This document shows positions 8,381-16,014 of a stretch of 64,000 nt of DNA, piece after piece (position 1 is the first letter of the stretch; the number at the start of each line of letters is the position of its first letter). Both the position numbers and the translations under genes were made by a program. The DNA is from Arthrospiribacter ruber (GTDB taxonomy: Bacteria > Bacteroidota > Bacteroidia > Cytophagales > Cyclobacteriaceae): positions 434,001-498,000 of the forward strand of contig NZ_RPHB01000003.1 in NCBI RefSeq assembly GCF_019343195.1. Direction: 5' to 3'. The notes beneath the pieces are model-generated. The model was not told where the DNA came from. It did no database searches and saw nothing but the letters and a program-made list of their open reading frames with translations.

Positions 8381-9835
8381 TTAAAAAACCCTAGTAGTCG
8401 AGTAATAAATTCTGAGTTTTACATCATTTGAATTGAATATGAAACTTTGAAGATTGCGTCGGTGCTCATCATTAATAGCTACATTTCCTTGTACTACTGT
8501 ACGATAAGATGACCATAATAGCAGGTCTTGACGCTGAAGGCTTCCTCTTTTGATAGCTGCTACATGAGTAGTCAATGTTTGTCTGTAATTTTTCTCATCT
8601 GAAAAATAGGTTAATAATGCTGGTTGTTGGCTTGCGTTTGCAAATGGATTGCCAGTATTTGGATCAAATTGAATTCCATTATCAGGCTGGACAGAAAGTA
8701 GTAAACCATTGTCTGAATAAACTAGCCTATTAAACTCATTTGTATAGGCCATTTCCAGAAATTGAGGTGGTCTTTTTGAATCCACATTCCCTATCAAGGG
8801 ACCAATTTCCAAGGTTACCTGATTGAAGGTAACACTTTGTAAAGTATCTAAAAACTCTTGTAGAGGGCTGGTGTCTATTTTTACCAGAATACCTGTATTA
8901 TTCATTCCTCCAACTTTATTACCTAGATCGTAGGCAATCCAAGGTTCATTTAAACCTTCAGTGGGGGTACCCGACGGGTTTCTTTCCACTTGATTGAAAT
9001 GTCTTGCTACGTTGTTATTGACTCCCGTTGCTATAGGATAGGCTCTGGAAACTGTATCTTCATCATTTCTATAGAAGAATACTAGACCAGTGTTATTGCC
9101 AGGTTGAAGAGAGAACGAAGAGTTGTCCCCTTCTATTCCAGTGAAAACGATTCCAGGTAAATATTCCCGAAAGGAGAAGATATCTTGAAAGGATGTACCA
9201 CTTTTAAGGTCTTCAAAAACTTTTTTTGTGAAGTCGCTTTCTGCGGAAACTGTAATGATAGTATCCTGACGGGCAGAAAGGTTCAATTTTGCCTCCAAAA
9301 ATGGTTCAGGGTTATAGTCGAGATAATTGAAATTGTAATAGTTTATATCTCTTATCTGCTCTTCCAACAAATGGACCCGTATGGTTTTTTCAGAAGTCAA
9401 ATCTTCGGCAGATACTGAGCGAATATTGAAATTAAACTTAACGGAGTCCAATACCGCCGTGCTACTAGGTCTAGGTACATCTCTATTGAAAAATAATCTA
9501 GTATAAGAGGTACCTGTGGTAACTCCAAAAAAATCACTTTCATCAACACCAAATACAAATCTATTTGGATTAGTTGTCAAAAGAGAATCCTGCAATACAA
9601 CAGAAGCAGAAAGTGGGATCTCTACAAAAGAGACCCCTATCTGATTATTGTTTGGGTCCAGCTCCAATCCAATGGTGGATGGGTCCGAACAGGAACTTGC
9701 AATGGTAAATGAAATGAACAGACCTAGAACCAGCTTAGCCGGCAAGGTCAGTATAGATGTTGTAGTAACTTTCAAAAAGTTGTTCGTCTTCTTCGCTGTT
9801 AATCTCACACTTCTTGTCTTTAGAGCACTCTTCAA
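8381..9835 (-). CDS. DUF4270-family lipoprotein
   Basis: This is a Bacteroidota-specific secreted lipoprotein family of unknown function. The hydrophobic segment KLVLGLFISFTIASSC gives a lipobox with Cys49 when read from the ATG at 9835, followed by the family's opening SDPSTIGLELDP. The rest is predicted beta-rich, with DUF4270 landmarks such as FVFGVDESDFFG and the C-terminal KLRIYYSTTRVF. The ATG at 9835 makes a 101-base overlap with the upstream gene and a 30-residue leader that is long for a lipoprotein. A TTG at 9745, giving MPAKLVLGLF and an 11-base overlap, is a credible true start. The gene is probably cotranscribed with the glycogen-synthase-like gene, an arrangement I believe recurs in Cytophagales. 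Confidence 0.82.
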   Translation of the reverse strand: MKSALKTRSVRLTAKKTNNFLKVTTTSILTLPAKLVLGLFISFTIASSCSDPSTIGLELDPNNNQIGVSFVEIPLSASVVLQDSLLTTNPNRFVFGVDESDFFGVTTGTSYTRLFFNRDVPRPSSTAVLDSVKFNFNIRSVSAEDLTSEKTIRVHLLEEQIRDINYYNFNYLDYNPEPFLEAKLNLSARQDTIITVSAESDFTKKVFEDLKSGTSFQDIFSFREYLPGIVFTGIEGDNSSFSLQPGNNTGLVFFYRNDEDTVSRAYPIATGVNNNVARHFNQVERNPSGTPTEGLNEPWIAYDLGNKVGGMNNTGILVKIDTSPLQEFLDTLQSVTFNQVTLEIGPLIGNVDSKRPPQFLEMAYTNEFNRLVYSDNGLLLSVQPDNGIQFDPNTGNPFANASQQPALLTYFSDEKNYRQTLTTHVAAIKRGSLQRQDLLLWSSYRTVVQGNVAINDEHRRNLQSFIFNSNDVKLRIYYSTTRVF

Positions 9836-10547
9836 TGAGTTGGCTTAGGTTTTCTGATATTTCGTCGCTCTTGATGACTACGTCGGCATATTCCATTCCT
9901 ATTTTCAGGAAGCCTTCGAAGTCTTTGGATTTTAGAGGGGCAAGGATGGCATCATCAATGTCCACCATTTTTACCTTCTCTAATAAATCGTCGCCAAATT
10001 TATGGTTAAATCCTGTATTGTAAATAGCAAATACGGATTTGGTATCCTTAAATAAAGGCTCGTTTTTGTAGGTGGTCTTTAGATACAAAGGAATCAAACT
10101 GGTCATCCAGTCATTACAGTGTACCACGTCAGGTGCCCAACCCAGTTTTTTGACAGTTTCAATTACTCCTTTGCAGAAGAAAATGGCTCTTTCGTCATTG
10201 TCTTCGTAGAATTTTTGTTGCTTGTCATGGAAAACGCTTTTTCTCTGGAAATAGTCTTCATTGTCTATGAAGTATACCTGAAGTTTGGCGTTTGGAATGG
10301 AAGCTACTTTGATTATCAATGGCTTCTCTTCCTCTCCGACTGCAATATTAATCCCAGAAAGTCTGACAACCTCATGAAGTCTGTTTTTTCTTTCGTTAAT
10401 TAATCCAAATCTGGGAACAAGAATACGGATTTCCATTCCTTTTTCCTGCATAGCCTGAGGAAGTGCTCTTACGAAGTTGGCTACTTCGGAAGTTTCTAGA
10501 AAGGGATTGATTTCGCTTGCAACGTAGAGGATACGGAGTTTTGACAT
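9735..10547 (-). CDS. Glycogen/starch synthase-like protein, GT5 domain only
   Basis: The 270 residues correspond to the N-terminal Rossmann half of GT5 glycogen synthases (MSKLRILYVASEINPF, then VVHCNDWMTSLIP and AIYNTGFNHKFG). The C-terminal GT-B half that binds the nucleotide sugar in full-length enzymes of about 480 residues is absent. The family motif KTGGL near residue 18 reads ETSEV, so the ADP-glucose-contacting lysine is missing. A normal synthase activity is therefore doubtful, and a regulatory or glycan-binding role is possible. Such short GT5 proteins recur in Bacteroidota. I chose the ATG at 10547 over an upstream one at 10613 because the family N-terminus begins there and the -7-like motif at 10590-10583 lies between the two. 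It precedes the DUF4270 gene in the same transcription unit. Confidence 0.85.
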   Translation of the reverse strand: MSKLRILYVASEINPFLETSEVANFVRALPQAMQEKGMEIRILVPRFGLINERKNRLHEVVRLSGINIAVGEEEKPLIIKVASIPNAKLQVYFIDNEDYFQRKSVFHDKQQKFYEDNDERAIFFCKGVIETVKKLGWAPDVVHCNDWMTSLIPLYLKTTYKNEPLFKDTKSVFAIYNTGFNHKFGDDLLEKVKMVDIDDAILAPLKSKDFEGFLKIGMEYADVVIKSDEISENLSQLIEECSKDKKCEINSEEDEQLFESYYNIYTDLAG

Positions 10548-10582
10548 ATCTTGTTGATTTTTGTTATGGAATAAAATACGTA

Positions 10583-10590
10583 CAAAGTTA
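10583..10590 (-). promoter_or_regulatory. Candidate -7 element of the GT5 gene
   Basis: TAACTTTG on the minus strand (10590-10583) matches TAnnTTTG and lies 35 bases before the ATG at 10547. A -33 TTG is not obvious. It is back-to-back with the panC promoter. Confidence 0.4.
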
Positions 10591-10611
10591 CAAAAAAAAT
10601 CTCGGAAAGCC

Positions 10612-10641
10612 ATTGTATTTCTGGATTATAATATAGTTTTG
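10612..10641 (+). promoter_or_regulatory. Bacteroidota-type promoter of the panC operon
   Basis: ATTG (10612-10615), 18 bases, then TAGTTTTG (10634-10641): both elements and the spacing fit the family's housekeeping promoter. The panC GTG start is 31 bases downstream. Confidence 0.5.
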
Positions 10642-10672
10642 CCTCTATTTTACATTCCAAAAATACAATAGA

Positions 10673-11521
10673 GTGAAAATCCTCCGGACCAAAGAGGCAG
10701 TCAGATTATTTCTTTCAAATTTGCCAAACAACCAAATATCTATTGGTTTGGTTCCTACAATGGGAGCTTTGCACAAAGGTCATTTGGATTTGGTGAAAAA
10801 GGCGAGAAAAAATTCTGACTTAGTCATAGTTTCAATTTTTGTAAATCCAACACAATTCAATAATCCTGAGGACTTTGCCAAGTATCCTCAAACTTTGGAC
10901 AAAGACGTGGAACTATTGAAGGAATCTAAGGTGGATTGTCTCTTTTTGCCTGAATTAGAGGAAATTTACCCGTCCAAACCCCGCCTATCTTTCAAATTTG
11001 AGGGTCTTGATGATGTGCTAGAAGGGGAGTTCCGCCCTGGACATTTCAGTGGTGTCGGGATTATTGTAAGCAAGTTGTTAAATATTGTTAAACCCCATAA
11101 AGCCTACTTCGGACAGAAGGATTTACAGCAGGTCGCCATCATCAGACAGCTTGTTGCAGACCTCTCTATGGATGTGGAAATCATCACTTTGCCAACTATA
11201 AGAGAAGAAAGCGGGCTGGCCTTATCTTCCAGAAACATGCGCCTCAGCGAGATGGATAAAGTGCGTGCCTTGATCCTTATCCAGTCGTTAAATAAAGCAA
11301 AAGAAGAACTTTTGTCCGGCAAGAACTGGTTAAGCATTCGAGATAAAATCAGTATGGACTTTGCTCATGAAAATATTGATCTCGAATATCTGGAGCTGGT
11401 CCATACCTATACCATGGAAAAGCTGGATGCAGTAGCTCCTCAAGTTCCCTGCTCAGTCTGTATTGCCGCTTACGTTTCCGGAGTGCGGTTGATAGACAAC
11501 GTTAGCGTAATAGAAGCCTAA
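10673..11521 (+). CDS. panC: Pantothenate synthetase
   Basis: PanC joins pantoate and beta-alanine with ATP to make pantothenate, the precursor of coenzyme A. The 282-residue length is standard. The nucleotide-binding motif MGALHKGH (residues 30-37), [18 protein letters not shown] and GQKDLQQ are all present, as is the SSRN segment near residue 183. The start is GTG at 10673, which gives the canonical N-terminus just ahead of a conserved VPTMG strand. It leads an operon with panD, which supplies its beta-alanine substrate, and a flippase-like membrane protein. Confidence 0.97.
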   Translation: MKILRTKEAVRLFLSNLPNNQISIGLVPTMGALHKGHLDLVKKARKNSDLVIVSIFVNPTQFNNPEDFAKYPQTLDKDVELLKESKVDCLFLPELEEIYPSKPRLSFKFEGLDDVLEGEFRPGHFSGVGIIVSKLLNIVKPHKAYFGQKDLQQVAIIRQLVADLSMDVEIITLPTIREESGLALSSRNMRLSEMDKVRALILIQSLNKAKEELLSGKNWLSIRDKISMDFAHENIDLEYLELVHTYTMEKLDAVAPQVPCSVCIAAYVSGVRLIDNVSVIEA

Positions 11522-11540
11522 AAAGAAATATACTACCACA

Positions 11541-11888
11541 ATGCATATTCAAGTATTAAAATCCAAAATCCATAGGGTGAAAATTACCCAAGCCGAACTT
11601 CATTATGTAGGAAGTATCACCGTGGATGAAGATCTGATGGATGCTGCCAATATTATAGAAAATGAAAAAGTGCAGATCGTCAATATCAATAATGGAGAAC
11701 GTTTGGAGACTTACGTCATAAAAGGTGAGAGAGGCAGTGGAATGATCTGTCTCAATGGGCCCGCGGCAAGAAAAGCACAGGTGGGTGATATCGTTATCAT
11801 TATTTCTTATGCCTCTATGGACATAGAAAGTGCCAAGAAATACAAGCCGGTGGTCATTTTCCCTGATGATCACAATAAATTGATATGA
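11541..11888 (+). CDS. panD: Aspartate 1-decarboxylase precursor
   Basis: PanD decarboxylates aspartate to beta-alanine using a pyruvoyl cofactor made by self-cleavage of its own chain. The cleavage site Gly24-Ser25 is present at exactly the usual position (HYVGSITVD). [17 protein letters not shown] and the GAxR-equivalent [13 protein letters not shown] follow. The length of 115 residues is normal. It lies 19 bases after panC, so the operon makes both the substrate and the product of this branch of pantothenate synthesis. Confidence 0.97.
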   Translation: MHIQVLKSKIHRVKITQAELHYVGSITVDEDLMDAANIIENEKVQIVNINNGERLETYVIKGERGSGMICLNGPAARKAQVGDIVIIISYASMDIESAKKYKPVVIFPDDHNKLI

Positions 11889-11889
11889 G

Positions 11890-12891
11890 GTGAGGCTGAC
11901 CACAAAGCAATGGATTCAGGTAATACTTTCCATGGCGATAGCCATTTGGATTTTCTGGTTTTTGTATAAAGACATCAGTTTCCGGAGTTTACAGAATGCA
12001 TTGCGGGAAACCTCGCTTTTTTGGATGTTGGCCTCAGTGATCATTTCTTTGCTTGGATTTTATTTAAGGGCATGGAGATGGAAGATTCTGATCATAGCCT
12101 CTGAAAAGAGCGAACTGAAAACAAGTGTTACATTCGCAGGGCTGATGATAGGTTACCTGGCAAACCTGCTTGTCCCTAGGGCCGGAGAGGTTGTAAGGTG
12201 CGGAGCTGTGTCAAAAATGAATGACAACCAGGTCGGGACCTTGGTAGGTACTGTGGTGGTGGAAAGGACCATAGATTTGCTTTTTATGTTGTTGACCGTC
12301 TTTCTGGGCTTCCTGCTGGAGAGAGAAATGTTTTTGAGCTTAATTTCTGACTTGGTATCCACCGAATCTTTGCTGAACAAACTGCTAGGAATGCTGCCTG
12401 TGGTAATAGGGGGTGGCTTGATTACCGTGATCTTTCTCTATTTGCTTTTTCAGAAATACCGTGAAAGCAACTTGATAAAGAAAGTACGGCACTTTATAAG
12501 AGATCTCGTTTCAGGGATCTTCAGTTTAAGAAAAGTCGAAAATCAGTGGGGCTTTTGGGGGAGCTCAGTTGCGATCTGGGTGATTTATTATATTACCATG
12601 ATTTTTGTGGCTTGGGCCATTCCATCTACTGCCAGTTTGTCACTAGGAGCAATCCTGATGGTCATGGTAATGGGAAGTATTGGCATGTTAGCGCCAGTTC
12701 AGGGGGGTATTGGTACCTTTCATGCATTGGTGGCGTTTATTTTGATGGCATATGGCTTGAGTAATGAAGAGGGTAAGATCTTTGCAGTAATTATTCACAG
12801 TGTTCAGGTTCTGACCGTTGTTGTACTAGGGATGGCCTGTTTGGGATATTTCTTCAAAATTACTTCGGATAAGACATCCAAATCTTTATAA
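11890..12891 (+). CDS. Lysylphosphatidylglycerol synthase TM region/flippase-like membrane protein
   Basis: This 333-residue integral inner-membrane protein belongs to the UPF0104/YbhN-like family, related to the membrane half of MprF. About eight hydrophobic segments are visible. Family landmarks are LRAWRWKILI near residue 60, NLLVPRAGEVVRC near 95-107, and VQGGIGTFHALV near 275. The catalytic aminoacyltransferase domain of full-length MprF is absent. Its substrate is unknown; a role in moving a lipid or isoprenoid-linked molecule is inference. The GTG start at 11890 is one base after the panD stop codon, so translation is probably coupled. No link between pantothenate synthesis and this family is established. 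Confidence 0.85.
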   Translation: MRLTTKQWIQVILSMAIAIWIFWFLYKDISFRSLQNALRETSLFWMLASVIISLLGFYLRAWRWKILIIASEKSELKTSVTFAGLMIGYLANLLVPRAGEVVRCGAVSKMNDNQVGTLVGTVVVERTIDLLFMLLTVFLGFLLEREMFLSLISDLVSTESLLNKLLGMLPVVIGGGLITVIFLYLLFQKYRESNLIKKVRHFIRDLVSGIFSLRKVENQWGFWGSSVAIWVIYYITMIFVAWAIPSTASLSLGAILMVMVMGSIGMLAPVQGGIGTFHALVAFILMAYGLSNEEGKIFAVIIHSVQVLTVVVLGMACLGYFFKITSDKTSKSL

Positions 12892-12923
12892 ATTCGTAAT
12901 TCAAATAGCAAAAAAAATAAACC

Positions 12924-13610
12924 ATGATTATACTGATTGTAATTGTATTCGCCATTTTAGGTTTTGTTGTTAGCCAAAGGCTAAAGAGCAAATTCAAAAA
13001 ATACTCACAGACTTCTCTGAAGGCCAATCTTTCAGGAAAGGAGATTGCCGAACTGATGTTGGCAGACAATAATGTCGGAGACGTAAGGGTAGTATCCGTA
13101 GAAGGTCAGCTGACAGACCATTACAATCCGGCCAACAAAACTGTCAATCTCAGCCCGGATGTATATTATGGTAGAAATGCCGCCGCAGCTGCGGTAGCGG
13201 CTCACGAATGTGGGCACGCCATACAGCATGCTACTTCTTATGCCTGGCTTAACCTGCGCTCGGCTATGGTTCCAGTTCAGAATGCCAGTGGTAAGATATT
13301 GAATGTAGTTTTGATTGCGTCCTTGTTTGGTGGAGCCTTTATAGGTCTTCCTTATGAATTGATAGGCTTTATCATAGTAGGCGCTTATGGAATAATGACC
13401 CTATTTACTTTGGTGACCTTACCAGTAGAATTTGATGCAAGTGCCAGGGCATTGGCTTGGGTGAGGGAAAGAAATGTGGTGACCCCTGAGGAATATGGTA
13501 TGTCCAAAGATGCGCTGAAATGGGCAGCTATGACTTATGTAGTGGCCGCATTGGCTGCATTGGCAACCTTAGCTTACTACATTATGATCTTCTTTGGGAA
13601 CAGAGATTGA
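12924..13610 (+). CDS. Membrane-bound neutral zinc metallopeptidase (YugP-like)
   Basis: The protein has 228 residues, with an N-terminal membrane anchor (1-18), a HExxH zinc site at His94-His98 (AAHECGHAIQH), and two or three further membrane segments in the C-terminal half. This is the layout of the YugP family of putative membrane zinc peptidases. Substrates are not established. It is 32 bases after the flippase-like gene and is followed by a strong terminator, so it is probably the last gene of the panC operon. Confidence 0.88.
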   Translation: MIILIVIVFAILGFVVSQRLKSKFKKYSQTSLKANLSGKEIAELMLADNNVGDVRVVSVEGQLTDHYNPANKTVNLSPDVYYGRNAAAAAVAAHECGHAIQHATSYAWLNLRSAMVPVQNASGKILNVVLIASLFGGAFIGLPYELIGFIIVGAYGIMTLFTLVTLPVEFDASARALAWVRERNVVTPEEYGMSKDALKWAAMTYVVAALAALATLAYYIMIFFGNRD

Positions 13611-13646
13611 TCTTAGGAAACTAAAAATCAAAAATGAGTTTACTTT

Positions 13647-13678
13647 AAGGGGCAAGAAATTGTCCCTTATTTTTTTTG
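13647..13678 (+). terminator. Terminator of the panC operon
   Basis: AAGGGGCAA (13647-13655), loop GAAA, TTGTCCCTT (13660-13668) with one G-U pair, then a run of eight T after TA. Confidence 0.85.
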
Positions 13679-13720
13679 TCGCTATATTCCGAACCTAAAT
13701 GATTAAACCCAAATATCAAT

Positions 13721-14860
13721 ATGCATTTTGACTATACTGAAGAGCATCTGACAGTGCGGGATGCGGCAAGAGACTTTGCGCAGACAGAGTTGTTACCGGG
13801 AGTGATAGAAAGGGATACTGAAGCCAAATTTCCCCATGAGCAGATCAAAAAAATGGGAGAGTTGGGCTTCATGGGAATGATGGTGGACCCCAAGTACAAT
13901 GGTGGTGGAATGGACACGGTTTCCTACGTCCTTGCTATGGAGGAAATTTCCAAAATCGATGCTTCGGCTTCGGTGTCTATGTCTGTCAATAATTCCCTCG
14001 TATGCTGGGGGCTGGAAAAGTATGGTTCGGAAGAACAAAAACAAAAATACCTGACCAAGTTGGCTACAGGTGAACTTATCGGTGCTTTTTGTCTTTCGGA
14101 GCCTGAAGCTGGATCTGATGCCACTTCCCAAAAAACAACAGCAGAATTGCAAGGAGATCATTATTTACTCAATGGTACCAAAAACTGGATCACCAATGGC
14201 AATTCAGCAAGTGTGTATCTTGTAATAGCCCAAACTGATCCCGAGAAAGGTCACAAGGGTATTTCGGCATTTATTGTAGAAAAAGGTTGGGATGGATTTG
14301 TGATTGGCAAAAAAGAAGATAAACTAGGTATCAGAGGTTCGGATACCCATTCTTTAATGTTTACAGATGTGAAAGTGCCTGTAGAAAATAGGATAGGAGA
14401 TGAAGGTTTTGGATTTAGGTTTGCGATGGAAACCCTGAATGGCGGACGTATAGGAATAGCTGCCCAAGCTTTGGGGATAGCTTCTGGTGCATATGAGTTG
14501 TCATTGGCCTATTCGAAGGAAAGAAAGGCCTTTGGAAAACCCATCAGTCAGCACCAGGCCATACAATTTAAACTCGCAGACATGGCTACTCAGATTGAGG
14601 CTGCCAGGCTTTTGGTATTGAAATCAGCTTGGCTAAAAGATCAAGGGAAGGATTATGCAGACGCCAGTGCCATGGCAAAGCTATATGCTTCTGAAGTAGC
14701 GATGAACGTGACAGTAGAAGCTGTGCAAGTTCACGGAGGTTATGGCTATGTAAAAGAATACCATGTAGAAAGAATGATGCGAGATGCAAAAATCACTCAG
14801 ATTTATGAGGGTACCAGTGAAATTCAAAAAATAGTCATATCGAGAAGCATTTTAAGATAA
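13721..14860 (+). CDS. Acyl-CoA dehydrogenase, short/branched-chain type
   Basis: This FAD enzyme makes the first alpha,beta-double bond in acyl-CoA degradation and passes electrons to ETF. The 379-residue length is typical. Visible are the FAD/substrate signature CLSEPEAGSD (near 125-135), the ITNG strand motif, the second signature QVHGGYGYVKEY, and the catalytic base Glu363 in YEGTSEIQ, the position used by short-chain enzymes. Butyryl- or isobutyryl-CoA are candidate substrates; sequence alone does not decide. It is monocistronic, bounded by terminators on both sides. Confidence 0.95.
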   Translation: MHFDYTEEHLTVRDAARDFAQTELLPGVIERDTEAKFPHEQIKKMGELGFMGMMVDPKYNGGGMDTVSYVLAMEEISKIDASASVSMSVNNSLVCWGLEKYGSEEQKQKYLTKLATGELIGAFCLSEPEAGSDATSQKTTAELQGDHYLLNGTKNWITNGNSASVYLVIAQTDPEKGHKGISAFIVEKGWDGFVIGKKEDKLGIRGSDTHSLMFTDVKVPVENRIGDEGFGFRFAMETLNGGRIGIAAQALGIASGAYELSLAYSKERKAFGKPISQHQAIQFKLADMATQIEAARLLVLKSAWLKDQGKDYADASAMAKLYASEVAMNVTVEAVQVHGGYGYVKEYHVERMMRDAKITQIYEGTSEIQKIVISRSILR

Positions 14861-14881
14861 TATCGATTTCATTAATTTATG

Positions 14882-14914
14882 GGGCATAAAATCTAGTTTT
14901 TATGCCCTTTTTTT
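14882..14914 (+). terminator. Terminator of the acyl-CoA dehydrogenase gene
   Basis: GGGCATAAAA (14882-14891) pairs perfectly with TTTTATGCCC (14898-14907), followed by seven T. Confidence 0.9.
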
Positions 14915-14946
14915 ATTCTTTTTAATTTTTTATTTAATAATTCTGC

Positions 14947-14974
14947 TTGTATTTGGAAAATTATTATAGTTTTG
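14947..14974 (+). promoter_or_regulatory. Bacteroidota-type promoter of the second AraC gene
   Basis: TTG (14947-14949), 17 bases, TAGTTTTG (14967-14974). The ATG at 15001 is 26 bases downstream. Confidence 0.5.
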
Positions 14975-15000
14975 GGGTAAAACCTTAATCAACCTCAATC

Positions 15001-15933
15001 ATGGAATATTACAATAAAGTCATTGAATCAGTTGGTGTCCGCTTTTTGAGAGGAAATAATTACAGGATTGAGAAGCCTGTTACCGTCCTGGACTACCATG
15101 ATCCTGAAAATACGCTTATTTTACTTCATCAAGGAACACTCAAGTTTGGAGAAGATCAGGAACTGGTCAATGAGGGTGAAATCCTGTTTATTCCTGCAAA
15201 CAGGAAATCATCTGTTTCCTTTGGAATGGCTTCCAAAAAGAATGAGGTCAACAATGAGGCTTATTTGGACAACAAAAGAAAATACCTGCAAACTATCAGT
15301 TTCAGGGATATCAAAAATTCCGAGGAAGACTGTATCACTTTGGTGACTTTTGAAGCCAAGGTTTTTGATGTGGTCAATTTCTTTCATTCTTTAGGAATTC
15401 CACCATTTGCCATCAGGTTCAATGACAGGATCGCGACCATTGTAGAAGATATGGTCAAAGAAACCGAACAGAATACCCCAGGTAAAGAGAGGGTAATGAA
15501 AATCCACACTGAGTTGTTGGTGATAGAAATAGTAAGGCATATTCTTAAGAACAGGTTGTTTATGGAGGAGCTTTCTACCAACAGCACCTACTTCAAAGAT
15601 CCAAGGTTGATTGATCTTTTCAATTATATTAAGAAAAATATCGGTGGTGACCTTTCCAATAAGGTGCTTGCCAAGGTTGCCAATGTTTCTGAGGATTATG
15701 TAGGTCAGTACTTCAAGATGTTGACTGGAATCAATCCACAGGATTATATAGAATACCAAAGAATGGAAGCAGCTGTAGAGCTTCTAAGAACTTCTAAGAA
15801 AAGTATCAGGGATATCGGCAAAGAAGTTGGATATAAGGATACTGCTTACTTCTGTAGAAGATTTAAAATGATGTATGGATTGCCTGCTGGCAAAATGAGA
15901 AGAAGAGAATCTCTCATAAACGTCCAGAGTTAA
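15001..15933 (+). CDS. AraC-family transcriptional regulator
   Basis: This 310-residue regulator has an N-terminal cupin-like sensor (about 25-110; LILLHQGTLKFG and NEGEILFIPANRKS). The C-terminal AraC domain (about 200-300) carries VLAKVANVSEDYVGQYFK as helix-turn-helix 1 and IRDIGKEVGYKDTAYFCRRFK as helix-turn-helix 2. The final GLPAGKMRRR replaces the more common GxxPxxYR, a variant I associate with Bacteroidota. It stands alone between two terminators, with its own promoter-like motif, so no target is indicated by context. Confidence 0.9.
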   Translation: MEYYNKVIESVGVRFLRGNNYRIEKPVTVLDYHDPENTLILLHQGTLKFGEDQELVNEGEILFIPANRKSSVSFGMASKKNEVNNEAYLDNKRKYLQTISFRDIKNSEEDCITLVTFEAKVFDVVNFFHSLGIPPFAIRFNDRIATIVEDMVKETEQNTPGKERVMKIHTELLVIEIVRHILKNRLFMEELSTNSTYFKDPRLIDLFNYIKKNIGGDLSNKVLAKVANVSEDYVGQYFKMLTGINPQDYIEYQRMEAAVELLRTSKKSIRDIGKEVGYKDTAYFCRRFKMMYGLPAGKMRRRESLINVQS

Positions 15934-15946
15934 TTGGGACAATATA

Positions 15947-15982
15947 AAAAAATCCGCTGTGATTTCTCACAGCGGATTTTTT
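15947..15982. terminator. Bidirectional terminator between the AraC and surA-like genes
   Basis: A perfect 16-base-pair stem (15947-15962 with 15967-15982; core TCCGCTGTGA) with loop TTTC has A/T runs at both ends. It can therefore serve the plus-strand AraC gene and the minus-strand surA-like operon. Confidence 0.92.
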
Positions 15983-16014
15983 TGTCTTCTTTCGGGAGTG
16001 AATATCAGGGAGAC

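Noticed and set aside
10548-10613. Upstream ATG at 10613 for the GT5 protein
   Set aside because: It would add 22 unconserved residues and would place the -7-like element inside the coding sequence.
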